DNA of 64,000 nucleotides. Origin: BRH-c25 sp012519325 (GTDB lineage Bacteria; Bacillota; Clostridia; Lutisporales; Lutisporaceae). The stretch covers positions 49,794 through 113,793 of the forward strand of contig JBMNHZ010000003.1 of NCBI GenBank assembly GCA_050950645.1, read 5' to 3'. The notes below the pieces were generated by a model. That model saw only the letters and a program-made list of their open reading frames with translations. It ran no database searches and was not told the origin of the DNA. Of the stretch, positions 9,784 through 18,275 are shown piece after piece (position 1 is the stretch's first letter; every line of letters begins with the position of its first letter). The translations under genes were made by a program, and so were the position numbers.

Positions 9784-10734
9784 TTAAAGTATGCTCTTAA
9801 CAGCAGCTATTATAGCACCCGAATCGTACCCGTACTTCGCATAAAGTTTCGGGTTATCTCCGTAGATGGGATAAATATCCGGAATGCCTAGACGTTTTAA
9901 CTTGCAGGAGACGCCTGCATCCATCAGGGTTTCGGCCACGGCGCTTCCAAGACCGTTGAAAAGAGAATGATCCTCAACAGTTACGATCCTGCCGGTGTGC
10001 TTCGCCGCTTTTAAGATTGCTTCCTTGTCAATGGGCTTAAGCGTATGCATGTCGATGATACCAGCCTTGATTCCCTCTTCGGCAAGAGCGTTAGACGCCA
10101 CAACAGCTTCACGCATGATGACCCCGAAAGAGATAATGGTTACGTCGTTTCCTTCGCGGGCTTCTATTGCTTTACCGATTTCAAGCGTATAATCCTCGTC
10201 ATAAAGATCGGATTCTTTTGCTCCCTGCCACATTCGTATATACATCGGACCCTTATACTTGACAGAAGCTTCGAACATCTTTTTTACCATGCTAACGTCC
10301 GACGGACACACAACAGTTGCGTTTGCGAGGCCGCGGATAATGCCTGCGTCTTCCAGCCCCGCATGGGTCGGACCAGCTGCCGCTATTCCGCCGTAGGCTC
10401 CGATCATACGGACATTTAGGTTCATATAGCATACATCGGTACGGAACTGCTCTAGCGCGCGCATGGTCAGAAATGGTGCAAAAGAACAGCAGTAGGGTAT
10501 CTTCCCGTTGAGTGCAAGACCGGCAGCAAGGCCGATCATATCCTGTTCAGCAATGCCGACATTGAAGAAACGGTCGGGATACGTCTTGCGGAATTTTTCA
10601 GTGGCCACGGAGCGCGAGAGGTCCGCCGTCAAAGCAATAATGTTCTTGTCTAGCCCGCCGATATACTCAAGGGCGTCGTGCCAATAAGGCCTTGAATTTG
10701 CGTATACAACATCATAAGGGCCTTTTAGTTTCAT
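9784..10734 (-). CDS. Transketolase, C-terminal subunit (pyrimidine-binding plus C-terminal domains)
   Basis: 316 residues matching the pyrimidine-binding half of split transketolases. EQDMIGLAAGLALNG holds the catalytic glutamate, and a transketolase C domain follows (GIKAGIIDMHTLKPID, TVEDHSLFNGLGSAVAE). It must pair with the N-terminal subunit encoded directly upstream; the two genes overlap by four bases (ATGA), so they are translationally coupled. Together they move a two-carbon ketol unit using thiamine diphosphate. A dedicated copy inside an organic-acid cluster suggests a C-C cleavage or ligation step in this pathway rather than the pentose cycle, but that is inference. Confidence 0.88.
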   Translation of the reverse strand: MKLKGPYDVVYANSRPYWHDALEYIGGLDKNIIALTADLSRSVATEKFRKTYPDRFFNVGIAEQDMIGLAAGLALNGKIPYCCSFAPFLTMRALEQFRTDVCYMNLNVRMIGAYGGIAAAGPTHAGLEDAGIIRGLANATVVCPSDVSMVKKMFEASVKYKGPMYIRMWQGAKESDLYDEDYTLEIGKAIEAREGNDVTIISFGVIMREAVVASNALAEEGIKAGIIDMHTLKPIDKEAILKAAKHTGRIVTVEDHSLFNGLGSAVAETLMDAGVSCKLKRLGIPDIYPIYGDNPKLYAKYGYDSGAIIAAVKSIL

Positions 10735-11588
10735 GCTTTTGCAGCTCCTTTCCCATAATTTTTTTCTAATTCTGCCAGCGCTTTTTCATACTGTTCATCC
10801 GTCACCTTGGAGTGGTGGAATATTGGCACATTCTCCATAAAGCTGACTCCCTTGCCCTTCACTGTGTTTGCTATGACCACAGTCGGCACCTTGCTGTCGA
10901 CGGGGGGCAGGTTGTCAAGTGTGTCTACAACTTCCTCAATGTTGTGCCCGTCTATCTCGATGACGTTCCAGTTAAAGGCGCGCCATTTGTCGGCCAGCGG
11001 ATCCAGCGGAACGATCTCCTCCGTGAAGCCGTCGAGGCTGAGGCGGTTGCGGTCCACAATAACGGTAATGTTTCCAAGCTTAAGAGCCGCAGCTACGGCA
11101 GCGGCTTCCCAATTAGAGCCCTCCAAAAGTTCGCCGTCGCCCACAAGGCAGAAGACTCGGTATTTCTTACCGTCCATACGCGCCGAAAGTGCGAGTCCGT
11201 TCGCAATCGGCATGCCGTGCCCCAGAGAACCTGTTGAGCTGTCTAAGTCCTTGTATACATTCTTGCAGGGGTGTGCTCCGAAACGAGTCTCATGCCCTTT
11301 GTATGTGGTCATCAGTTCCGTCATGTCAAAGTACCCCCTTTGCGCCATAACACAATACCAGCCTGCTCCGCCGTGACCCTTGCTCAGAAGGAACCGGTCA
11401 CGATCCTCCCAACAGGGGTTTTTGGGGTCGATATTCAGAGTGTGATTATAAAGCGTAACCAGAATTTCTGCGCAGGAATAATCACCACCGATATGCAGTC
11501 CTCCGCGCTTGTGGCAAAGCTCCAAAATGACCTTGCGATATTCATAAGTCTTTTCTTCCAGCATAGTAATCAATTTTTTATCAGCCAT
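10731..11588 (-). CDS. Transketolase, N-terminal subunit (TPP-binding)
   Basis: About 285 residues with the diphosphate-binding half of transketolase: LLSKGHGGAGWYCV, STGSLGHGMPIANGLAL, and the thiamine motif GDGELLEGSNWEAA followed by VIVDRNRLSLDG. The open frame extends to 11663. AGGAAAGGAGG sits just before the ATG at 11588, which gives the start MADKKLITMLEEK as in homologues. The stop overlaps the start of the C-terminal subunit. Split transketolases are common in clostridia and archaea. It lies two bases before the stop of the reductase gene upstream, consistent with one operon. Confidence 0.9.
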   Translation of the reverse strand: MADKKLITMLEEKTYEYRKVILELCHKRGGLHIGGDYSCAEILVTLYNHTLNIDPKNPCWEDRDRFLLSKGHGGAGWYCVMAQRGYFDMTELMTTYKGHETRFGAHPCKNVYKDLDSSTGSLGHGMPIANGLALSARMDGKKYRVFCLVGDGELLEGSNWEAAAVAAALKLGNITVIVDRNRLSLDGFTEEIVPLDPLADKWRAFNWNVIEIDGHNIEEVVDTLDNLPPVDSKVPTVVIANTVKGKGVSFMENVPIFHHSKVTDEQYEKALAELEKNYGKGAAKA

Positions 11589-11589
11589 A

Positions 11590-12459
11590 TCAACTATTCC
11601 TCCTTTCCTCAAACAACTTGCACATAACAGCGATATCCTGATTATCGTATTCGGAATTTGCAAGCATCAGTTCATATACCAGTCTTGCTAGCGGAGTCGG
11701 CGTCGTCTTGGCTAATGCAAGTGCGTTTGCAAGATCCTTACGCCCCAGCGAGAGCTTAAACCCGCCTTCGAGGTCATTCTCCATCATCTTCTTGAAACGC
11801 GTGGCGAACGCCTTGGACATGCCAGAGCTGTCGCAGATAACATCGTACAAAAGTGCAAGATTGATACCCTGCTTCTTCGCAATATGAAACACTTCCGCAG
11901 CAGCTGCGGTATGCACAGCTAGCAGCAGGTTGTTTAAATTCTTGAAATCTTTCCCGTTGCCGCACGAGCCGAGGCTGTACACCTTGTTACCCATAGTCTC
12001 CAGGATCGGGCGAACCGAATCGAGTGCTTCGGTTTCACCGGAACCGAAAATGGTCAAAGTACCGTTAACAGCACCGGAAACTCCGCCGCTGACAGGCGCA
12101 TCAATAACTTTAACTCCCTTTGGGAGGTAGAATCTTTCTACTTCACATATTGCTGCGGACGTTGTGGACGACATTTCTATAATTACTGTACCTGGTTTCA
12201 TGGCAGCGGCAAATTCTTCTTCCATGAGGACACTCTTTACTATGGTATCGTCCGGCAAACAAGTTATGATAACATCGCTTTTCTTTGCAACCTCGGCGCG
12301 GCTGCCGAGCATTGTCAGGTCGTATTTCTTAGAAAGGTTCTCAGCAACACACGGTGACCGCTTGAATACCGTGTAAATCTTGTAGCCGGCCTTTAGCAAA
12401 TTTTCCGCCATAGGCCCGCCCATAGCCCCAAATCCAAAAAAACCGATTATCTGATTCAT
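11590..12459 (-). CDS. NAD(P)-dependent beta-hydroxyacid dehydrogenase (3-hydroxyisobutyrate/tartronate-semialdehyde reductase family)
   Basis: 289 residues with the N-terminal dinucleotide motif GFGAMGGPMAENLLKAGY, the substrate strand DAPVSGGVSGA, and the catalytic lysine region CGNGKDFKNLNNLL. This family includes 3-hydroxyisobutyrate dehydrogenase, tartronate-semialdehyde reductase and the 2-(hydroxymethyl)glutarate dehydrogenase (Hgd) of nicotinate fermentation. It stands between the aconitase X genes and the transketolase. With PrpF-, LeuCD- and lyase-type neighbours it gives a gene set that resembles the distal nicotinate pathway. Which semialdehyde it reduces cannot be decided here. 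Confidence 0.86.
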   Translation of the reverse strand: MNQIIGFFGFGAMGGPMAENLLKAGYKIYTVFKRSPCVAENLSKKYDLTMLGSRAEVAKKSDVIITCLPDDTIVKSVLMEEEFAAAMKPGTVIIEMSSTTSAAICEVERFYLPKGVKVIDAPVSGGVSGAVNGTLTIFGSGETEALDSVRPILETMGNKVYSLGSCGNGKDFKNLNNLLLAVHTAAAAEVFHIAKKQGINLALLYDVICDSSGMSKAFATRFKKMMENDLEGGFKLSLGRKDLANALALAKTTPTPLARLVYELMLANSEYDNQDIAVMCKLFEERRNS

Positions 12460-12500
12460 TTGCTTTCCTCTTTTCTCTTAATAAAAGTGTTTATGCTCCG

Positions 12501-13721
12501 TTAGTCCTTCCACTCTCCGGTAATAGCAGCTTCCACACATTTTTCAATCTTGCCGTACCAGACATCAAATCCGTTCGAACCGGGCGCATAGAACGCCATT
12601 TTGGGGGAGTTCGTAGCCAGAGTGGTCACATCCAGTGACTCAGGGTTGCCCAAGATAGTACACAGATCCTGCGTCAACACAGCGCCCGCGTCTTCAATCA
12701 TCTTGGCATAGCCGAACTGAACAGCCATCTGCTTAATGGGAATATTTGTGTGCACCCACATTAAAACGTCCTTGTGTATTTTTTTGCCCTTTAAGAGCTC
12801 GGCTACTTCTTTCACCTGGTTCAGCGAGCAATGAGGGCAGCCGATCGCAACATAGTTCACCTTGCGGTTCTTGCCGGAGGTCAGGTTGTGGTAGCCCTGT
12901 TCAAGCTCCTTCTTTCCGAGTTCAATCACTTCATATTTCTTTCCGGCAAAAACGGTTTTTATATCAGGGGCCTCCGGCGTGATCCCGATGGCATGGAAAA
13001 GTGCCACACCGCCGGCCGACGCAAGGGCTGAACCAAAGTATACAAGTTCCTCCATTGTGGGAGTACCAAGGTTCTCAAATACCGGAATCTTTTCGCCGAT
13101 CATTTTACCCACATAGTTGCCGAGGGCACCGTAATCGGCAATGCTCTCACATTTCACCTTCACCTTGAAAAGTACGTCGCCTTTGCGGTTCTCGTCAAGA
13201 TGGAAACCATGGCGGGGTGTTACTCCGGTAATGGCCGAAGCCCATGCGCTGGGGCCTCCCTCACGGTTGTCCCGCGCTCCCAATACCGAGTTCGTGAACA
13301 CGACAGCAGAAGATTCTGCCCATGCAATGCTCTCCCCAAATCGAGGCAGGAAGCTGTAATAATACGGTACGCAGGAAGAAGTGCCGTAGGCGCCCATGGC
13401 CTCGTACCCTTTCTGAATGCGCATTTGCGCATCCACCCAGTCAGCCGGAAGCCCAAGGTCACGGCTGCGGTCAACACCCACAACATTCATCGTGGTAGGT
13501 ACAACAAATTTAGCGCCCTTTCTCGCCATTTCCTCAACCCATTCCATTCCTGCGATGCCGTGGCTTTTAAGGGAAAGGCCTGCCAGATGGGCGCTTTTTA
13601 TAGGAATAAAATCCTCCGCGCCGTAAATCTCGCCTAGGGCCACCAGCATTTCCATGGCCACACGTGCCGGCTCTCCCCGCGCACCGTCCAAAGTGCGTTT
13701 TTGTTCGTCGGTTAAGCGCAT
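12501..13721 (-). CDS. Aconitase X, catalytic (large) subunit
   Basis: About 406 residues of the aconitase X catalytic domain (DUF521). It opens MRLTDEQKRTLDGARGEP and carries IKSAHLAGLSLKSHG, SSCVPYYYSFLPRFGE and GCPHCSLNQ, where cysteines would hold the iron-sulfur cluster. Known members are cis-3-hydroxy-L-proline dehydratase in bacteria and phosphomevalonate dehydratase in archaea. All dehydrate a hydroxy acid. The ATG overlaps the region of the small-subunit stop (13726), so the two are coupled. In this setting a hydroxylated branched carboxylate is as likely a substrate as hydroxyproline. Confidence 0.88.
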   Translation of the reverse strand: MRLTDEQKRTLDGARGEPARVAMEMLVALGEIYGAEDFIPIKSAHLAGLSLKSHGIAGMEWVEEMARKGAKFVVPTTMNVVGVDRSRDLGLPADWVDAQMRIQKGYEAMGAYGTSSCVPYYYSFLPRFGESIAWAESSAVVFTNSVLGARDNREGGPSAWASAITGVTPRHGFHLDENRKGDVLFKVKVKCESIADYGALGNYVGKMIGEKIPVFENLGTPTMEELVYFGSALASAGGVALFHAIGITPEAPDIKTVFAGKKYEVIELGKKELEQGYHNLTSGKNRKVNYVAIGCPHCSLNQVKEVAELLKGKKIHKDVLMWVHTNIPIKQMAVQFGYAKMIEDAGAVLTQDLCTILGNPESLDVTTLATNSPKMAFYAPGSNGFDVWYGKIEKCVEAAITGEWKD

Positions 13722-13725
13722 CACT

Positions 13726-14142
13726 TTATTCCCCCTTCTTCTTTATAGTCACTATTCCCTTGACTGCATCAACCTTGACATGATCCCCGTTTTCGATCAG
13801 TCTGTAAGGATCCTCTTCCATATGATCCACCACTGGGATTCCTCCCATGATGGCACCGCATGCGATAATCGTCTCGGTGTTCAGATTGATGATGGCTGCA
13901 GGGGCTGTACCCGCCTTTGCCACCTGATACAAAACATAAGAGCCGCCCGTGCTGCCTTTGCCGTGAGGGAAAATAAGCACTTTATCCTTGAAGGATACCC
14001 CTTCCAGTTCATGAGCGTATTCATTGATCTTGCCGGTACTCACGTCCACGCCGAAATTGAAACCGATGGGTTTTGTGCATATAAGGGCTTCACCTTCTCC
14101 CACGCCTTTGCTGATTACACGTGCCTTTACACTTTTCTCCAT
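13726..14142 (-). CDS. Aconitase X, swivel (small) subunit
   Basis: The small aconitase X domain (DUF126): MEKSVKARVISKGVGEGEAL, a GVDVSTGKINE turn and FPHGKGSTGGSYVLYQ, which closes over the active site. The frame is open from a GTG at 14172, but AAAGGAG occurs inside that stretch. The ATG at 14142 gives the family-typical N-terminus, although the spacing to the ribosome site is long; the GTG at 14154 is an alternative. The gene directly precedes the large subunit, which is the split two-subunit arrangement of bacterial aconitase X. Confidence 0.86.
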   Translation of the reverse strand: MEKSVKARVISKGVGEGEALICTKPIGFNFGVDVSTGKINEYAHELEGVSFKDKVLIFPHGKGSTGGSYVLYQVAKAGTAPAAIINLNTETIIACGAIMGGIPVVDHMEEDPYRLIENGDHVKVDAVKGIVTIKKKGE

Positions 14143-14188
14143 CTCTATTGCCACATCTCCTTTCGCCCTCACCGATATTTATATGAAG

Positions 14189-15361
14189 CTACTTTAAAAC
14201 CTCATTCCGTATATATACGTTTCCTTCCATAATGCGGCGAGCCGTTCTTTCATATGCCAAGGTTTCAAATTTTAGCTCTCCGTTCTCTTTACAGTCTGCG
14301 GCAAGCTTCGCCTCCACGCTGATTATGCCGCCCGGGTGACCGATGCGCAGCATGTTGTTTGTAAGGGTTCTTCCTTTTAGCTGCTTGTGTACCAAAGTTC
14401 CCGGTATCAGCGCCGCGGCGCCGGTGCAGACAGTACCTGTTCCGGGATAGGTTTTATGCATGTGAAGCATAAAATACAGGCGGCTTACGATATCTACATC
14501 TTCTGGCTGCACTTTTTTACCATCAATGGCGCTTATATAAGCAGCCGGTTTGCTAACGATGGCAAAAAACGGGGCATACGTGCGGTATTTGGTAGCATCT
14601 TCCGCACTTGAGACAAGCCCGGCCTTTACCGTAGCTGCCGCTCGCACCGCTTCGATCTTTTCCATCAGTTCTTTATTTGACTCTATCTCGGCGCAGCTCT
14701 CCGTTCCTTTAAGGCCAAAGCTTTCAGCCTCAATAAAGACGACAACGTTTCCGGCGTCGACTATGGAAACCTCGAAATCGCCGAATTTTTCCGTATGAAC
14801 CTTGTCTACGGCGTTCCCTGTAGGAAGCACGCGTCCGGTCGTCGAGCCGGCCGTATCGAAAAAGTTCAGCATGATGCGTGCCCCGGTACCCGGTACACCG
14901 TCTATTTTACAATCGCCTTCCACGCAAGCCTTGCCACCCTCTACCGGTACATCCGCAATTAGGATACAGTCGGTGTTTGTCTGGTAAATACGGACGCGCG
15001 TCACAGGCTCCTTGGCGTCTACTATGCCTTCATCGATGGCATAGGGGCCTACTGCGGAAGATATGTTGCCGCAGTTGCCGTTATAATCTATAGTATCGCT
15101 GTCAAAGCTCACCTGCCCGAATGTGTAGTCTACATCCGCATCTTCCCTCGAGGGGGGACCGATGATGGCAAGCTTGCTTGTCAGTACGTCAGCACCTCCA
15201 AGGCCGTCGATTTGCCGTTTATCCGGGCTTCCAAAAATGGCCCGGATCACCTTATCTCTGAGCATCGGATCCTTCGGCAGTTCGTTGCGGTTTATGAAGA
15301 TACCCTTGCTTGTGCCGCCGCGGCAGATAGCCACTTTATAAGATGTCATCTGTGGATGCAT
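14189..15361 (-). CDS. PrpF family isomerase (methylitaconate/methylaconitate isomerase-like)
   Basis: 390 residues of the PrpF fold, a doubled diaminopimelate-epimerase barrel. The signature VAICRGGTSKGIFI lies near residues 9-22 and DYNGNCGNISSAVGPYAI around 110, including the reactive-cysteine region. Family members shift a double bond or invert cis/trans geometry in unsaturated carboxylates: PrpF on 2-methylaconitate, Mii of Eubacterium barkeri on 3-methylitaconate, and 4-oxalomesaconate tautomerase. It lies between the LeuD-type subunit and aconitase X, both acting on such acids. A Mii-like role feeding the neighbouring hydratase is my preferred inference. Confidence 0.86.
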   Translation of the reverse strand: MHPQMTSYKVAICRGGTSKGIFINRNELPKDPMLRDKVIRAIFGSPDKRQIDGLGGADVLTSKLAIIGPPSREDADVDYTFGQVSFDSDTIDYNGNCGNISSAVGPYAIDEGIVDAKEPVTRVRIYQTNTDCILIADVPVEGGKACVEGDCKIDGVPGTGARIMLNFFDTAGSTTGRVLPTGNAVDKVHTEKFGDFEVSIVDAGNVVVFIEAESFGLKGTESCAEIESNKELMEKIEAVRAAATVKAGLVSSAEDATKYRTYAPFFAIVSKPAAYISAIDGKKVQPEDVDIVSRLYFMLHMHKTYPGTGTVCTGAAALIPGTLVHKQLKGRTLTNNMLRIGHPGGIISVEAKLAADCKENGELKFETLAYERTARRIMEGNVYIRNEVLK

Positions 15362-15363
15362 GG

Positions 15364-15867
15364 TTACTTTCCCCCATTTCTCTCACGTTTTTTCTTGATA
15401 TGCTCCATCAGGCCGCCGTCTTTGATCATTTGCATGATGTGCGGAAGCAATGGGCTGCAGTGATAATCCTTTCCGCTGCTAATATTGTGGATAAAGCCCT
15501 TTTCAAGATCTACCTCCAACTCATCCCCGTCTTTTATCTCATCCGCCTGTGCGCATATGAGTACAGGCAGTCCAATATTAATACAATTTCTATAGAAAAT
15601 ACGTGCAAAAAACCGTGCAATCACCATTGATACACCGCACATTTTCAAAGCGATCGGGGCCGTTTCGCGGCTGGAGCCTGAGCCGAAGTTGCCGCCCGCC
15701 ACAATCATATCGCCCTTTTTCAGGTTTTTAGCGAAATTAGGGTCGGCCCCCTCCATCGCATGGGCGGCCATGATGTCGAATCCCTGTTCCATGTACTGCG
15801 CAGGTGAAATGATATCTGTGTTAATATTATCTCCGAATTTGTGTGCATGTCCTTTTATCTTAGACAT
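15364..15867 (-). CDS. LeuD-type hydratase small subunit (dimethylmaleate hydratase/isopropylmalate dehydratase family)
   Basis: 167 residues of the aconitase swivel family, close in layout to LeuD and DmdB: GHAHKFGDNINTDIISPAQY at the N-terminus and NFGSGSSRETAPIALK, the substrate-carboxylate loop. It partners the large subunit encoded just upstream at 15918-17177. No leucine-biosynthesis gene (leuA or leuB) is present nearby. A catabolic hydratase such as 2,3-dimethylmalate/dimethylmaleate hydratase fits better than isopropylmalate dehydratase. The start ATG at 15867 is family-typical. Confidence 0.85.
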   Translation of the reverse strand: MSKIKGHAHKFGDNINTDIISPAQYMEQGFDIMAAHAMEGADPNFAKNLKKGDMIVAGGNFGSGSSRETAPIALKMCGVSMVIARFFARIFYRNCINIGLPVLICAQADEIKDGDELEVDLEKGFIHNISSGKDYHCSPLLPHIMQMIKDGGLMEHIKKKRERNGGK

Positions 15868-15917
15868 TTTTCCGCATCCTCTCTCTTAGCGCCGTTTTTC
15901 GATATAAATGGCACCAG

Positions 15918-17177
15918 TTAATAATACTCGCGCGGGTCAGTAAGTTTTCCTTCAATTGCGGACGCAGCCACCGTAGCCGGAGACGCGAGGTACACATAAG
16001 AATCACGGCTTCCCATACGTCCATTAAAATTTCGGTTTGTTGCCGATACACAGTTCTCGCCTGCCGCCAGCACACCTGAATGCACCCCGAGGCACGCACC
16101 ACACGTGGGCGCGAGTATGGTAGCACCCGCTTTCACAAGACAGGCCAGTATTCCCTGCTCGTCTGCTTCTAGCCATACTCTCTTTGATGCCGGGGAGACC
16201 AGCAGGCGGCAGTCCTTTGCTATCTTCCTATCCTTAAGGATCGCAGCCGCCGCTTTCAGATCATTCAGTCGGCCACCTGTGCAAGAACCAAGGTATGCGA
16301 CGTGTATCCTGATACCCTGTACCTCGGTAATAGGTTTTACATTGTCCACATTATGCGGGCAGGCAATCTGCGGTACAAGGTCCTCCGCCTTATATTCAAG
16401 CTCTCTGATATATTCAGCGTCAGGATCGCTGTATAAGGGGCTGATTTTTCCCTTGTATCCATGTTCCCTCAAATATGACTCTGTTTTGCCATCCGCAGCA
16501 ATCAGCCCGCACTTTGCACCGGCCTCAACAGTCATGTTTGATATGCACATGCGCTCGTCCATCGATAGTTCACGGATGGTGCTGCCGGTAAACTCCATCG
16601 CCATATAAGTAGCGCCTGCATGCCCAATATCTCCGATAGTTCTGAGAATAATATCCTTAGCCATAACACCGTGGGGAAGGCTTCCTTCCCAATTTATCCG
16701 GATACTCTCTGGCACCCTCAACCAGATCTCCCCCTCCACGAGAACACCGGCCATTTCCGTCGATCCTATTCCTGTCCCGAAGCACCCGAAGGCACCTCCG
16801 GTACAGGTATGTGAATCGGTTCCTACCTGAAGAGTGCCTGGCAGGCTGAAACCATTTTCAGCCAATATCTGATGACAAGGTCCCTGACCTTCGAAATAGT
16901 TCGAGATGCAGTTTTCTTCCGCCCATTTTCGTGTAAAGGCCACGATATCTGCCTGGTTCACGTTCGCAGGAGGTGTATAATGATCACAGATGATCACAAC
17001 CCTATCCGGATGCGCAATTTTGTTGCCTAACTTGCGCACCGATTCACTCAGCACGCGGGGCCCCAGGATGTCGTCCATCATCGCGCAGTCTACTGTAGCA
17101 GTTACTATATCACCTGCCTTGGCGTCCTTTTTGCCGGAACACCGCGCGAGAATCTTTTCCGCCATTGTCTGTGCCAT
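15918..17177 (-). CDS. LeuC/DmdA-type hydratase large subunit (4Fe-4S)
   Basis: About 419 residues of the aconitase/homoaconitase superfamily, with DSHTCTGGAFGCFGTGIGSTEMA, AYLGSCTGGRLND and TCGACLGVHSG supplying the three cluster cysteines. The frame is open upstream, but GAGGGGAG directly before the ATG at 17177 sets the start (MAQTMAEKILARCSG). The 3-isopropylmalate dehydratase and dimethylmaleate hydratase large subunits share this size. It follows the lyase gene with a gap of under 30 bases. As a pair with the LeuD-type protein it should reversibly hydrate a maleate-type double bond. Confidence 0.87.
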   Translation of the reverse strand: MAQTMAEKILARCSGKKDAKAGDIVTATVDCAMMDDILGPRVLSESVRKLGNKIAHPDRVVIICDHYTPPANVNQADIVAFTRKWAEENCISNYFEGQGPCHQILAENGFSLPGTLQVGTDSHTCTGGAFGCFGTGIGSTEMAGVLVEGEIWLRVPESIRINWEGSLPHGVMAKDIILRTIGDIGHAGATYMAMEFTGSTIRELSMDERMCISNMTVEAGAKCGLIAADGKTESYLREHGYKGKISPLYSDPDAEYIRELEYKAEDLVPQIACPHNVDNVKPITEVQGIRIHVAYLGSCTGGRLNDLKAAAAILKDRKIAKDCRLLVSPASKRVWLEADEQGILACLVKAGATILAPTCGACLGVHSGVLAAGENCVSATNRNFNGRMGSRDSYVYLASPATVAASAIEGKLTDPREYY

Positions 17178-17205
17178 TTTCTCCCCTCCTCGGTTACTAT
17201 CTTCT

Positions 17206-18120
17206 CTACTTGGAGCAATCGCCGGCAGTGTTGGCGGAAAGTATAGGAATTTGCTTACCGACATACTGCTGTTCGATTCGTCTTATTTCTGACAAACCAA
17301 TAAGTTCATTGAACTCTTCGAAAACAATCATCCTATCCATTAAGCTCTTTGTCGTACCTTCGGCCTTCAATGTCTTCATCAGCTCAGTTACGGCTTTGGC
17401 AGTCACATATGTGGAAGATACACAGAATATCACAAGATCATATCCTATTGCCTCCAATTCCTTTGCGGAAAGCAGCGGAGTCCTGCCATGTTCCAGCATG
17501 TTTGCGAGAACAGGAACATTAAAGCTGCTGGTAACTTTTTTCATCTCTTCAACAGACTCGACAGATTCAATGAACAAAATGTCTGCTCCTGCTTCTTCAT
17601 ATGCTTTTCCACGAACTATGGCTTCTTCTATCCCGTTGTTGGTGCGGGCGTCGGTTCTGGCCATGATCATGAAATCGGGGTCGCGCCTTGCATCACATGC
17701 AACCTTTATCTTTCCTACCATTTCTTCTTTCGAGATTATCTCTCTGCCCAGCATGTGTCCGCATTTTTTTGGAGCCAATTGGTCTTCCAGCTGAATACAG
17801 GCAACGCCAGCTTTTTCATACTCCCTGACTGTCCTCATTACATTTACCGCATTCCCATAACCGGTATCTCCATCAGCTATAACGGGTATGTTGACAGCTT
17901 CGGCGATGTTGGCTGCCCTCTGCACCATTTCCGTCATGGTCAAAAGTCCCACGTCGGGTTTTCCAAGAAGACTGGCCGATGTGCCATATCCTGTCATATA
18001 TACGGCTTCAAATCCCTCTTTTTCAATTATTTTTGCAGTAAGTACATCATGTGCGCCCGGAGCTACCAGAATCTCATCCCTTGCAAGAAGCTCACGGAGT
18101 TTTATGGTCATCTTTCCCAA
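17206..18120 (-). CDS. Isocitrate lyase/PEP mutase superfamily lyase (2,3-dimethylmalate or 2-methylisocitrate lyase-like)
   Basis: 304 residues of the PEP mutase/isocitrate lyase fold: VAPGAHDVLTAKIIEKEGF near 20-38, the metal site DGDTGYG at about 83-89, and KKCGH at about 118-122, whose cysteine is the acid/base of true lyases. The closest functional families are 2,3-dimethylmalate lyase (products propionate and pyruvate), 2-methylisocitrate lyase and oxaloacetate decarboxylase. It is the first gene behind the sigma-54 promoter and directly precedes the LeuCD-type hydratase. This supports a hydratase-then-lyase sequence ending in pyruvate. The dimethylmalate assignment is inference. Confidence 0.87.
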   Translation of the reverse strand: MGKMTIKLRELLARDEILVAPGAHDVLTAKIIEKEGFEAVYMTGYGTSASLLGKPDVGLLTMTEMVQRAANIAEAVNIPVIADGDTGYGNAVNVMRTVREYEKAGVACIQLEDQLAPKKCGHMLGREIISKEEMVGKIKVACDARRDPDFMIMARTDARTNNGIEEAIVRGKAYEEAGADILFIESVESVEEMKKVTSSFNVPVLANMLEHGRTPLLSAKELEAIGYDLVIFCVSSTYVTAKAVTELMKTLKAEGTTKSLMDRMIVFEEFNELIGLSEIRRIEQQYVGKQIPILSANTAGDCSK

Positions 18121-18167
18121 AATGAATCACCTCATATGTTGTATTAGTTTTCTCATATATACTATAA

Positions 18168-18182
18168 GCAATTTTGGTGCCA
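18168..18182 (-). promoter_or_regulatory. Sigma-54 (-24/-12) promoter of the catabolic operon
   Basis: On the minus strand the sequence reads TGGCAC, five bases, then TTGC, which is the full sigma-54 consensus with correct spacing. It lies about 48-62 bases upstream of the lyase start codon, so transcription would begin near 18157. A sigma-54 activator is encoded immediately upstream. Direct repeats of TGTTACA at about 18266-18281 between the two genes are possible activator sites. Confidence 0.88.
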
Positions 18183-18275
18183 AGATTAAAAGCCTTGCAT
18201 AGCAAGCTTCTTTTAAAAAGGTGTTTTGCGATGTTGCATATGTTTACGATTTACTGTTTATATTTGTTACACTTG

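Noticed and set aside
10807..11376. 189-codon plus-strand frame in the transketolase gene
   Set aside because: Antisense to a conserved transketolase; the length results from the higher GC of this stretch.
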